A stretch of 15,037 nt of DNA from JBOGED01 sp050743625 (lineage in GTDB: Bacteria; Actinomycetota; Nitriliruptoria; Euzebyales; Egibacteraceae): positions 1 through 15,037 of the forward strand of contig JBOGED010000580.1 in NCBI GenBank assembly GCA_050743625.1. The letters are read 5' to 3'. Under the pieces are notes generated by a model, which was not told the origin of the DNA, ran no database searches, and saw nothing but the letters and a program-made list of their open reading frames with translations. Below, in pieces: positions 1 to 10,100 of the stretch. Position numbers and translations under genes: made by a program. Numbering within the stretch: the stretch's first letter is position 1; every line of letters starts with the position of its first letter.

Positions 1-1062
1 CTCCTCGGGCGGGGCGCCCGCCTTGACCGCCTGGTCGAGCAGGCTGCGGGCGAGGTCGGCGGACTCGGTCATGGCCTCACGCCCCGCCGCCTCCAGCAGG
101 CGGGCGGCGCGGGCGCCGGTCACCCCCGCACCGAGCAGGTGTTTGCCGGCGGCCAGGGTGCTGCCCCCACGCTCGACGAGAAGGCCAGCAAGGCGCTCCG
201 AGAGGGTCCGTCGCGACAGGAGCGGGGTCAGGCGGCTGACCGCGTGCCGCACGATGAGCGCGAGGCTGCCGTCTGGGCTCATGAGGCCCGCCGACTGCAC
301 GGCCTCGACGGCTTGGGTGACCTGCCCCGGCTCGATGTCGAGGAGCGCCGACAACAGCGACTCGTCCAGTGGCGCGTCAAGGCTCGTTGCGGTGAGCAGC
401 GACCGCGCGAACGGGTCCAGCTGGTCAAGGCGGGGGCGGATGACCTCGACGAGCGCCGCCGGCATCCGTGGCACCCCACGCAGCCGGCCCGCGCTCACCT
501 GCCCCTCGTCGAGGAGCGCGATCGTGAGGCTGTCGACGTAGGCGGGCAACCCTCCAGTCCACTCGTGAAGCACGTCGAGGAGAGTCGGCTGCGGCGACAC
601 GCCGAGCAGCTCGACCGACCGCTCGGCAACGGCGGCCCGGTCGAGGTGGCTCAGGACGACCAGCGGCCGATCCCTGGTGAGCACCTTGTCGAGCGTGGCG
701 AGCGCCGCCGGCCGCGGCCAAGGACGATGGGCGACGACCAGCCGCGGACCGTCAGGCTGCTCGGCCAGCCGGGCCAGCGCCTGCAGCGCGTCATCCTCCA
801 ACCAGTGCGCGTCGTCGACGATCAGCACACCGTCTGGCGGCGGCTTCACGAGGGCGTCCAGATCCCCGCCGGCCGGCCCACCCGCGTAGCGCCGGACCCT
901 CGCCCCCGCGGCCGCGTAGACCCGCGCGACCCCGTCGAGGAGCGCCGATTTTCCCGTCCCGCCACGCCCCACGATGCCGACGGTGGTTGGCGCGCCGTGG
1001 GGATCGGCCGCGACGCGGTGCAGCAAGCGCTGCGCGGCATGGCACCCAGTAAGTGAGGCCAA
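1..1062 (-). CDS. LuxR/LAL-type AAA-ATPase transcriptional regulator, N-terminal and central part (runs off left edge)
   Basis: An open minus-strand frame runs from about 1062 to the window edge without a stop, about 354 residues. Counting from the TTG at 1062, it has a P-loop GRGGTGKS (residues 32-39) and a Walker B stretch VLIVDDAHWL with acidic residues 83-84. An Ala/Leu-rich helical region follows, with phrases such as RPRLDQLDPFARSLL and AARLLEAAGREA. This is the layout of the AAA_16/NACHT-like ATPase regulators of the LuxR LAL (MalT-like) class, which act as ATP-dependent cytoplasmic transcription activators. The LuxR helix-turn-helix would lie beyond position 1, so DNA binding is inferred and not seen. 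The start is uncertain: TTG 1062 has GGAG four bases upstream and leaves the usual short leader before the P-loop, while GTG 1131 has no clear ribosome site. The gene is divergent from ppsA. It could instead be an ATPase without a LuxR domain. Confidence 0.75.
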   Translation of the reverse strand, partial: MASLTGCHAAQRLLHRVAADPHGAPTTVGIVGRGGTGKSALLDGVARVYAAAGARVRRYAGGPAGGDLDALVKPPPDGVLIVDDAHWLEDDALQALARLAEQPDGPRLVVAHRPWPRPAALATLDKVLTRDRPLVVLSHLDRAAVAERSVELLGVSPQPTLLDVLHEWTGGLPAYVDSLTIALLDEGQVSAGRLRGVPRMPAALVEVIRPRLDQLDPFARSLLTATSLDAPLDESLLSALLDIEPGQVTQAVEAVQSAGLMSPDGSLALIVRHAVSRLTPLLSRRTLSERLAGLLVERGGSTLAAGKHLLGAGVTGARAARLLEAAGREAMTESADLARSLLDQAVKAGAPPEE

Positions 1063-1131
1063 CCCGCTCCGCGAGGAACCTGGCGCCCGGCCCTGGAGTG
1101 AGACTCCCGCTTCGGCTGTTCGACGTGCCAC

Positions 1132-1144
1132 GAGCCTGCACAAT
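1132..1144 (+). promoter_or_regulatory. Candidate promoter/operator element ahead of ppsA
   Basis: The 13-mer GAGCCTGCACAAT lies 71 bases before the ppsA start and occurs again exactly at 9519-9531 before another plus-strand gene. CACAAT matches the TATAAT -10 consensus at four of six positions. No good -35 hexamer is visible. It could be a -10 region of an unusual sigma factor or an operator half-site. The call rests only on repetition and position. Confidence 0.35.
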
Positions 1145-1215
1145 ACGCGACCTGCGGGCAATGTGAAGCACACGGGCGGGGAACAGTACAGGTAGGCCCG
1201 TCCATGGAGGTGCAC

Positions 1216-3573
1216 ATGTCCGGTAAGCCGCCCGTCTTGTGGCTCCACGAGGTATCGAACGACGACGTCGCGATCGTCGGTGGGAAGAACGCCTCGCTCG
1301 GGGAGATGATCGGCGCTCTGGCCGGCATCGGTATCCAGGTGCCCGAGGGATTCGCCGTGACGGCGGAGGCATACCGGGCCTTCGTGCGCGCGAACGACCT
1401 CGAAGGGGAGATCTCCGACCGGCTGGGCAACCTTGACGGCGATGCCTTGGCCGAGGCTGGCAAGGCGATCCGCGAGGCGTTCCTCGCCGCGACGCTGCCG
1501 GACGACCTCGCCGAGGCGGTCCGCCGCGCTTACTCCGAGATTTCAGGCTCCGGATCGGCGGCCGAGGTCGCTGTCCGCTCGAGCGCGACCGCGGAGGACC
1601 TGCCCGAGGCGAGCTTCGCCGGCCAACAGGACACCTACCTGAACGTGCGCGGGGGCGACGCCGTACTCGAGGCGATCAAGAGCTGCTTCGCCTCGCTGTT
1701 CACCGACCGGGCCATCGCCTACCGGGAGGAGCACGGCTTCGACCACCTCGACGTGGCCCTGTCCGTCGGGGTACAGCGGATGGTCCGCTCTGACAAGGCG
1801 GGCGCGGGCGTGATGTTCACGCTCGATCCCGAGACGGGCTTCCCTCGCGCGGTCGTCATCGAGGCGGCTTGGGGCCTGGGCGAGGCGGTGGTCGCCGGCA
1901 CGACGAATCCCGACACGTACACCGTGTTCAAGCCGCTGCTCGACCAATCCGGGATCGTCCCGATAATCGGGAGAGAGCTGGGCGCGAAGGCCACGAAGGT
2001 GGTGTACGCAAGAAAGGGCGAGACCGAGACGCGGGACACTCCCGAGAAGGAGCGGGGACGCTTCGTGCTGTCCGACGACGAGGTGCTGCAGCTCGCCCGC
2101 TGGGGCGTCGCGATCGAGGAGCATTACGGCCACGCGATGGACATCGAGTGGGCGAAGGACGGCCGCACCGGTGAGCTGTTCATCGTCCAGGCCCGGCCCG
2201 AGACCGTGCACTCCGCCCAGCGGCCTGGATTCCGTACCTACCGGTTGCGGGAGCGCGGGGACGTGCTCGTCCGTGGCCTGGCGATCGGCGACGCGATCGC
2301 GGCCGGCCAAGCCATCCGCGTCGACGACCCGTCACAAGGCGAGCGGTTCGAGGACGGCGCCATCCTGGTCACGGAGATGACCGACCCCGACTGGGTGCCG
2401 CTGATGCGCCGTGCGGCGGCGATCGTCACCGACCACGGAGGCCGCACCGCCCATGCCGCGATCGTGAGCCGCGAGCTGGGGATCCCCGCGGTGATCGGAG
2501 CTGGCGACGCGACCTCGGTGCTGGCCGAGCCACGTGACGTCACGGTGTCGTGCGCCGAGGACGACGAGGGACGGGTCTACGAGGGGCTATTGGACTTCGA
2601 CGAGCGCGAGATCGACCTGGACAACCTTCCCGAGCCCCGCACGCGGGTGATGCTGAATATCGCGAGCACCCTCGCCGCCTTCCGCTGGTGGCGGCTGCCG
2701 GCCAAGGGGATCGGTCTGGCCCGCATGGAGTTCGTGATCAACAACGGGATCCAGATCCATCCCCTGGCGCTCACCCGCTTCGACGAGCTGGACGACTCCG
2801 GCGCCCGCGAGCGGATCGAGGAGATGACCCGGGGCTACTCCGACCGCACCGAGTACTTCGTGGACCGGCTGGCCCGGAGCATCGCGACGATCGCCGCATC
2901 ACAGCACCCGCACCCGGTGATCGTGCGGATGAGCGACTTCAAGACCAACGAGTACGCCGACCTGATCGGGGGACGCCAGTTCGAGCCCGAGGAGGCGAAC
3001 CCGATGCTCGGCTTCCGCGGCGCCTGTAGGTACTACAGCGACCGCTACTCCGACGGGTTCGCGCTCGAGTGCGCGGCGATCCAACGTGCCCGATCCAAGA
3101 TCGGCCTGCGCAACATCAAGATCATGATCCCATTCGTCCGCACGCTCGCCGAGGCCGACAAGGTGCTCGGCGCGCTCGCGGGCAACGGGTTGGTGCGTGG
3201 CCAAGGCGGGCTCGAGGTCTACATGATGGTCGAGATCCCCGCCAACGTCGTGCTCGCCCGTGAGTTCGCCGAGCGCTTCGACGGCTTCTCGATCGGCAGC
3301 AACGACCTCACCCAGCTCGTGCTCGGGATCGACCGGGACTCCCGCGAGCTCGCGCCGCTCTTCGACGAGCGGGACGAGGCCGTGAAGCGCATGGTCCGCG
3401 ACCTGATCTCCACGGCGCACGCCGCTGGTATCCCGGTCGGCATCTGCGGCCAGGCCCCCAGCGACCATCCCGACTATGCGGCCTTCCTCGCCGAGGCCGG
3501 GATCGACTCGATGTCGCTGAACCCGGACAGCGTCGTCGACGCCATCACCCAGCTCGCGGAGATCGAAGCCTGA
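1216..3573 (+). CDS. ppsA: Phosphoenolpyruvate synthase (pyruvate, water dikinase)
   Basis: This enzyme converts pyruvate, ATP and water to PEP, AMP and phosphate (EC 2.7.9.2), the entry step for gluconeogenesis from pyruvate, in the cytoplasm. The 785-residue product has the family's usual length and order. An N-terminal ATP-grasp/PPDK-type domain covers about residues 1-340 (GGKNASLGEM near the start, VRSSATAEDLPEASFAGQQ). The mobile phosphohistidine domain carries GGRTAHAAIVSRELGIPAV, with the likely phosphorylated His at 413. A C-terminal PEP/pyruvate-binding barrel carries RMEFVINN, SNDLTQLVLGIDRDS and GICGQAP, with the likely catalytic Cys at 744. The ATG at 1216 is chosen because GGAGGT sits five bases upstream; an in-frame ATG at 1204 would place that Shine-Dalgarno inside the gene. 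It is convergent with oppA, with six bases between the stops, and no terminator hairpin is evident. Confidence 0.95.
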   Translation: MSGKPPVLWLHEVSNDDVAIVGGKNASLGEMIGALAGIGIQVPEGFAVTAEAYRAFVRANDLEGEISDRLGNLDGDALAEAGKAIREAFLAATLPDDLAEAVRRAYSEISGSGSAAEVAVRSSATAEDLPEASFAGQQDTYLNVRGGDAVLEAIKSCFASLFTDRAIAYREEHGFDHLDVALSVGVQRMVRSDKAGAGVMFTLDPETGFPRAVVIEAAWGLGEAVVAGTTNPDTYTVFKPLLDQSGIVPIIGRELGAKATKVVYARKGETETRDTPEKERGRFVLSDDEVLQLARWGVAIEEHYGHAMDIEWAKDGRTGELFIVQARPETVHSAQRPGFRTYRLRERGDVLVRGLAIGDAIAAGQAIRVDDPSQGERFEDGAILVTEMTDPDWVPLMRRAAAIVTDHGGRTAHAAIVSRELGIPAVIGAGDATSVLAEPRDVTVSCAEDDEGRVYEGLLDFDEREIDLDNLPEPRTRVMLNIASTLAAFRWWRLPAKGIGLARMEFVINNGIQIHPLALTRFDELDDSGARERIEEMTRGYSDRTEYFVDRLARSIATIAASQHPHPVIVRMSDFKTNEYADLIGGRQFEPEEANPMLGFRGACRYYSDRYSDGFALECAAIQRARSKIGLRNIKIMIPFVRTLAEADKVLGALAGNGLVRGQGGLEVYMMVEIPANVVLAREFAERFDGFSIGSNDLTQLVLGIDRDSRELAPLFDERDEAVKRMVRDLISTAHAAGIPVGICGQAPSDHPDYAAFLAEAGIDSMSLNPDSVVDAITQLAEIEA

Positions 3574-3579
3574 CCTCGC

Positions 3580-5292
3580 CTAGCCGGTGAAGCCGATGTC
3601 GGCGTACGGGATCGGGCGGAGGAAGCCGAAGGCGCCGAAGTTGGCCAGCGTCGACCTTGCCGCGATGATCTCGGGACGCTGGTAGGTGGTGATGGAGTGC
3701 GCGATCTCCCAGATCATCACGTCGGCCGCGTTGGCCAGCTCGATCGCGCGGGCGGGGTCGAGCTCGGCGATCGCCCGGTCGATGGTGTCGTCGATCGCCG
3801 GAGAGCTGATCCGGGCGTAGTTCTGTTGCACGATCAGCCCGTCGGGGCCGCTCACCGGCATCGCGAAAAGCGACTCGCTGGAGCTGATCGGGTAGGTCAC
3901 GCCCGCGAAGCTCGACGTCGTGATGTCGAAGTTGCCGGGTATCAGATAGTTTGGAAAGAAATCCTCGGCGGGTACGGTCTGGAGCATCACCTCCACGCCG
4001 ACCTCGGCGAGCATCGTTTGGACCAGCTCCGCCTCTTGCTGCGATTCCGCCCGCGCCGTAGGAATGACGAATCGTAATCGCAAGCGATGGCCACCTCGCT
4101 CGCGGACACCGCCGTCCAGCCGCCATCCGGCCTCGTCGAGCAAAGCGGCCGCCCTGGCCGGGTCGTAGGCAAGCACGCCAGCGTTGTCCTTATAGCCGCT
4201 CTGGTTCGCCATGAAGATGTGGTTGCCGAGCAACACCGGGGGGATGCCCAGCGGCCCGATCAACGCCCGCGCGATCGTCTCGCGGTTGATGCTCATCGCG
4301 ACGGCCTGGCGGACCCTGACGTCGGAGAGGAGCTCGCTCTGACCGTTGAAGGTGATCTGCCGATAGCTTGGGCCGGCGGCCACCCGGAGGTCCACCCCGG
4401 GAGTCGACCGTGCCTGCGCGAACTTGTTCACGTCAGGCCCGACGTCGGCGAGGTCGACCTCGTCGTTCGCCAGCGCGGCGACCTGGGCATCCCCCTCGAT
4501 CGCGCGGTAGATGATCCGGTCGAGCTTGGCCGGGGATCCCCACCACCGCTCGTTGCGGGCGAGGGTGACGGTCTGAGCCGTCCGGTCCACGCCGTCGGGC
4601 CTGAACGGCCCGGCGGTCGTGACCGGTCCGTTGATCCAACCGGTGTTGAACATGTCCGGCGAGCTCATCGTCGACGCCGGGTAGAGCGGGGAGAAGATCG
4701 CCTGCCAGTCTACGTACGGTCGCCCGAACGTGACGACGACCTCGCGCTCGTCCACGCCTTGGGCAACCTGCTCGATCTGGTTGTACCCGTTGTTCGCCGA
4801 CACCTGGTACGCCGTGTCCGTCCCGTTGAGCGCCCTCCACTGCGCCTCGAAGTCACGCCACGTGATCGGCGTGCCGTCAGACCAGACGGCCTCAGGGTTG
4901 ATCCGGTAGGTGACGACCTGCTTCGGGTCCGACGCGTCGACAGCGTCGAGCCCCGGCCCCCGGGTGGTCAAGGCGGCGGACTGGAGAAGGTCGTGGTTCA
5001 CGGACGGCTCACCGGCCGCGTTGGTGTGGAAGGCCCATGGCATCAGCGCGTTGATGATGATCTGGGTCTCGTAGCCCGCCGATGCGTCGACGTGGTAGTA
5101 GTTGAAGTTCGGGGTGATCGTCACCACAGGCCACCGCAGCGTCCCGCCGTCCGCCAGCGCTTCCCTCGCCACCGGGTTGATCGAGATCTCGGTCGCGTCC
5201 GTTACCCCGACCGCGCCGTTCCCTCCACCGCCACAAGCGCTCACCGAGAGGGTGAACGCGAGCACCGTCGCGGCTGCCACGATGAGCCGCAT
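3580..5292 (-). CDS. oppA: Peptide ABC transporter substrate-binding lipoprotein (SBP family 5)
   Basis: This is the extracellular binding component of an oligopeptide-type importer. The 570-residue product opens with a lipoprotein signal (MRLIVAAATVLAFTLSVSAC). The lipobox is V17-S-A-C20, followed by a Gly-rich linker, so the mature protein should be lipid-anchored at Cys20. The body fits the SBP_bac_5 (PF00496) layout: WSDGTPITWRDFEAQWRAL in the first lobe, VRQAVAMSINRETIARALIG in the hinge region and YDPARAAALLDEAGWR further on. Its ATG follows the oppD stop with no intervening base, so it is translated from the same mRNA and is last in the operon, as in mycobacterial oppBCDA. The ligand could be a peptide, a sugar or nickel; family and gene order favour peptides. 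Confidence 0.88.
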   Translation of the reverse strand: MRLIVAAATVLAFTLSVSACGGGGNGAVGVTDATEISINPVAREALADGGTLRWPVVTITPNFNYYHVDASAGYETQIIINALMPWAFHTNAAGEPSVNHDLLQSAALTTRGPGLDAVDASDPKQVVTYRINPEAVWSDGTPITWRDFEAQWRALNGTDTAYQVSANNGYNQIEQVAQGVDEREVVVTFGRPYVDWQAIFSPLYPASTMSSPDMFNTGWINGPVTTAGPFRPDGVDRTAQTVTLARNERWWGSPAKLDRIIYRAIEGDAQVAALANDEVDLADVGPDVNKFAQARSTPGVDLRVAAGPSYRQITFNGQSELLSDVRVRQAVAMSINRETIARALIGPLGIPPVLLGNHIFMANQSGYKDNAGVLAYDPARAAALLDEAGWRLDGGVRERGGHRLRLRFVIPTARAESQQEAELVQTMLAEVGVEVMLQTVPAEDFFPNYLIPGNFDITTSSFAGVTYPISSSESLFAMPVSGPDGLIVQQNYARISSPAIDDTIDRAIAELDPARAIELANAADVMIWEIAHSITTYQRPEIIAARSTLANFGAFGFLRPIPYADIGFTG

Positions 5293-7391
<2,099 letters not shown>

Positions 7392-7392
<1 letters not shown>

Positions 7393-8321
7393 CAGCATGC
7401 CCCGGCGATCTCGGTGTTGGGGTCGAGCGCGTCGCGGAGGCCGTCCCCCACGACGCTGACCGAGAGGACGGTAAGGACCAACAGACCGCCGGAGAACAGG
7501 AACAGCCACGGGAAGGTCAGCGCCGAACGCGTCCCCTCACTGATCAGCGTCCCGAGGGAGACGTCCGGAGGCTGCACACCAAACCCGAAGTAGCTGAGGC
7601 TGGTCTCGGCAAGGATCGCGAACGCCACGTTGATCGTCGCGTCGATGATCAGCAGCGACGACATGTTGGGCAGCAGGTGGCGGAACACGATCCTTGGCCC
7701 CGACACGCCCATGAACCGCGCCGCCTGGACAAACTCGCGCTCGCGCAGGCTGAGCGCCAGCCCCCGCACGATGCGGCCAGTGATCATCCAACTGAACAGC
7801 GCGAGCAGCAGGACGAACAGCACCCAGGTCGTTCCCTCGAACGCCGGGCTCGCGATCGCGATGATCAGAAAGGAGGGCAACACGAGCAGCAGGTCCGTCA
7901 ACCACATGAGCACCCGGTCCACCCAGCCGCCGAAGTAGCCCGCGAAGGCGCCAACCAGCGCCGCCAGACCAGTGGACAGCGTCGCGGCGAGCAGGCCGAT
8001 GACCAGCGACTTCTGCAGCCCGCGCATGGTCTGCGCAAACACGTCCTGGCCGATCTGCGTCGTGCCGAACCAGTGCGCGGCCGAGGGCGGCTGCAGGAGT
8101 GCCTCGAAGTCGTTCGACGTGTAGCTCCAGGGCGTCAGGTGTGGCCCGACGAACGCGAGGACGAAGAGCAACCCGAGGCAGAACAGCCCTGACACGGCGA
8201 GCTTGCGGCGCAAGAAACGCCGGAGCACGAGACGGCCGCGGCCGAATTCCCCAAACCTCGCACGCTCCGCCGGCTTGGTCGGCTTGGCCGCGGCGAGTGT
8301 GGGCTCGGCGTGCGTCGCCAC
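7392..8321 (-). CDS. oppC: Oligopeptide ABC transporter permease, OppC type
   Basis: This inner-membrane permease subunit has 309 residues. A charged cytoplasmic N-terminus (about 1-40) is followed by a first membrane segment (KLAVSGLFCLGLLFVLAFVG), the conserved soluble loop ending HWFGTTQIGQDVFAQTMRG, and then about five more helices of the BPD_transp_1 domain. The EAA loop that docks on the ATPase is clear (EREFVQAARFMGVSGPRIVF). The N-terminal loop pattern with FGTD/T-x-GQDV separates OppC/DppC from OppB. Translation starts at GTG 8321, three bases after the oppB stop, and the stop overlaps the oppD start, so it sits within a tight oppBCDA operon. Confidence 0.92.
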
Positions 8322-8324
8322 GGC

Positions 8325-9308
8325 TTAGCGGATCCGGACACGCGGGTCGAGCGCGGCGTACGCGAGATCGGCGAGCAACCCGGAGATCAGCACGAGCACC
8401 GCCGCGAACAGCATCACGGCCGCGACGGCGTTCACGTCGTTCGTGTAGATCGAGTCGACGAGCCACTCCCCCATCCCGTGCCACGCGAAGATCTTCTCGG
8501 TGAAGACCGCACCCGTGAACAACAGGCCGAACTGGTAGGCGAAGAACGTCACGAGCGGTATCAACGCGGTTCTCAAGCCGTGCCTGACAAGCGCCCGCCT
8601 TCGCCGCAGCCCCTTCGCCCGGGCGGTGCGCAGGAAGTCGCTCCCCAGCACGTCGAGCATCGCGCTGCGCTGGTAGCGGCTGTAGAAGGCGACCTGCGGA
8701 AGAATCACCGCGAGGGTCGGCAGGATGAGGTGTTGCAGCCGGTCAAGGGCCAGTCCCCAGAACCCGGCCTGAAGCCCGGGCGTCACCTCACCCGTGTAGT
8801 ACAGCAAGGGCGTTCCCACCGCTTGGTTGACGTTGAGGGCCCCAAACTTCAATAGGACGGCGAGCAGGAACACCGGCGTCGAGAGGACCAAGAAGGACAC
8901 CAGCGTGATCGCATAGTCCGAGAGCTTGTACTGCTTGACCGCGCAGATCACGCCCGCCACCACGCCACCCAGCCCTCCGAGGATCGAGCCGATCGCCAGA
9001 AGCCGCAGGCTGACCCCGATCCTCCGGCCCATCTCCTCGTTGACGGAGCCGCCGGTGACCGTCCTCCCGAAGTCGCCCCGCAAGACCCCGCTGCCCCAGG
9101 TAACGAAGCGCTCCACGGCCGGCGTCTTGTCGTTCAGGTTCAGCTCGTCGAGCCGCGCGTCGACCACGTGCGGTGGGGGTGGCGGGTTCCGATCGGCGTA
9201 GTTGGATCGAGGGTTCAGGGCAGAGGCGGCGAGGAAATACGCGAGAGAGGCCGCCACGACGACGAGGACGAAATAGTTGGCGAACCTCCGTAGCAGAAAC
9301 CTCACCAT
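8325..9308 (-). CDS. oppB: Oligopeptide ABC transporter permease, OppB type
   Basis: This is the first gene of the importer operon. It encodes a 327-residue membrane permease that pairs with OppC. It begins MVRFLLRRFANYFVLVVVAA (first helix) and carries a periplasmic loop with a Pro run (NPPPPPHVV) and RGDFGRTVTGG, the conserved OppB/DppB GDxG region. The BPD_transp_1 helices and an EAA loop (SDFLRTARAKGLRRRRALV) follow, ending in the usual DPRVRIR. ATG 9308 is preferred because GAGG lies five bases upstream and OppB proteins begin with this MxRFLLRR pattern. An in-frame ATG at 9356 has a GAGGG directly against it, which is too close. The gene is divergent from the 9540 gene, with a 231-base gap that holds the regulatory motifs listed separately. 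Confidence 0.92.
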   Translation of the reverse strand: MVRFLLRRFANYFVLVVVAASLAYFLAASALNPRSNYADRNPPPPPHVVDARLDELNLNDKTPAVERFVTWGSGVLRGDFGRTVTGGSVNEEMGRRIGVSLRLLAIGSILGGLGGVVAGVICAVKQYKLSDYAITLVSFLVLSTPVFLLAVLLKFGALNVNQAVGTPLLYYTGEVTPGLQAGFWGLALDRLQHLILPTLAVILPQVAFYSRYQRSAMLDVLGSDFLRTARAKGLRRRRALVRHGLRTALIPLVTFFAYQFGLLFTGAVFTEKIFAWHGMGEWLVDSIYTNDVNAVAAVMLFAAVLVLISGLLADLAYAALDPRVRIR

Positions 9309-9461
9309 ACGCGCCTCACTGTCGCGAAGAGCCATCACCGCGCGATCGAAAGACATCCCTCATGCCACGACGATCACCCGATTGGGGGATACTACCTGCG
9401 ACCCATCGGTGCTGGCGACAGTCAAACCGGGCATTGCTCCGCTGAATGGTGCGGCTACCCC

Positions 9462-9472
9462 GCACTGTGCAG
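9462..9472 (-). promoter_or_regulatory. CTGCACAGT motif oriented toward the opp operon
   Basis: On the minus strand this reads CTGCACAGTGC. The same 11 bases occur at 12797-12807 ahead of the LLM oxidoreductase gene. GCAC-T-GTGC is a palindrome, so it may be a binding site for a dimeric regulator. Alternatively CACAGT may be a -10-like box, which would put transcription start near 9456 and leave a leader of about 150 bases before oppB. No matching -35 is visible. Confidence 0.3.
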
Positions 9473-9500
9473 CAAAGGCATGTGCCGGTGCGTAGGAAGG

Positions 9501-9518
9501 AGTCCGGTATTCCGGACT
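9501..9518. promoter_or_regulatory. Inverted repeat (operator candidate) at the -35 position of the 9540 gene
   Basis: AGTCCGG-TATT-CCGGACT is a perfect seven-base inverted repeat with a four-base centre. It lies directly before the -10-like CACAAT (9526-9531), where a repressor or activator would bind. A near-identical palindrome, GGTCCGG-ATT-CCGGACC, ends the window at 15021-15037. The regulator is not identified. Confidence 0.4.
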
Positions 9519-9531
9519 GAGCCTGCACAAT
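9519..9531 (+). promoter_or_regulatory. Candidate -10 region for a leaderless transcript
   Basis: GAGCCTGCACAAT, identical to 1132-1144, ends eight bases before the ATG at 9540. With CACAAT as the -10 box, transcription would begin at or next to that A and give a leaderless mRNA. Leaderless transcripts are common in actinobacteria, and no Shine-Dalgarno sequence is visible before 9540, which agrees with this reading. Confidence 0.4.
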
Positions 9532-9539
9532 GGGCGTCG

Positions 9540-10100
9540 ATGGACCAAATTGTTGTGGAGCAAGTATGGGGCGCGGTGCTGCTCGTGTTGGTCGGTGCCC
9601 TTGCCAGCTCGGTGCCCGCGCTGCTTATCGAGCGGGCGAAGTGGCGGCGGGAGCAGGCGATGGACTGGGTGACCGTGAGGCGGTCCACCTACACGAGGTT
9701 CCTCGCCACGCTGTCGCGGACGAGCTTTCAGGCGGTGATGCTCGCACGGCGGCTGGAGGGCGCCACTCCCGAAGTCGATGCGCGCGGCCGCCTCTTCGTG
9801 GACTGGGTGGCCTTGCCGCCGGGTCACGCTCGCGACGCGGCTGAGTCGTTCGAGGCGCTACGGGATACGCTCACCGAGGTCTACGAGGAGCTGCGCCTGG
9901 TCGCCGGCCAACCCATCGTCGACGCCGCCAAGCAGAGCCTCCAGATCCTCCACGACCTGACGACCGCCGCCCGCCAGTGCAAGGGCGCGCAGACGCAAGC
10001 CTTTCTCTCCGCGCGGCAGGCCCTCTCCGCCAAAGAGGGCGAGCTCCGCAGGCTGATGCGCGCCGAGCTCGCCCCCGACGCGTCGCTCGCCTCCCGTTAG
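9540..10100 (+). CDS. Small one-helix membrane protein of unknown function
   Basis: The family is not recognised. From ATG 9540 the product has 186 residues: a short N-terminus (MDQIVVEQ), one hydrophobic segment of about 20 residues (WGAVLLVLVGALASSVPALLI) and a basic stop (ERAKWRREQ). The rest is about 150 residues of predicted soluble helix, rich in Ala, Arg, Glu and Leu, likely cytoplasmic, ending in a charged segment (SAKEGELRRLMRAEL). No catalytic motif is seen. The frame can be extended to ATG 9480, but the extra residues (MCRCVGRSPVF...) are unlike a membrane leader and would cover the palindrome and -10-like element, so 9540 is preferred. There is no ribosome site, so translation may be leaderless. 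It is divergent from oppB, and its stop overlaps the end of the convergent gene at 10097 by four bases. Confidence 0.7.
   Translation: MDQIVVEQVWGAVLLVLVGALASSVPALLIERAKWRREQAMDWVTVRRSTYTRFLATLSRTSFQAVMLARRLEGATPEVDARGRLFVDWVALPPGHARDAAESFEALRDTLTEVYEELRLVAGQPIVDAAKQSLQILHDLTTAARQCKGAQTQAFLSARQALSAKEGELRRLMRAELAPDASLASR

Noticed and set aside
139..1056. Long plus-strand open frame of 305 residues
   Set aside because: It is the mirror of the minus-strand LuxR/LAL ATPase frame. Its product is Arg/Pro/Gly-rich with no domain, while the minus strand has a proper P-loop and Walker B.
9380..9425. TTGACT on the minus strand as a -35 box for oppB with TAGTAT as -10
   Set aside because: The spacing between them is about 25 bases, too long for a standard promoter, and no -10 exists at 16-19 bases.
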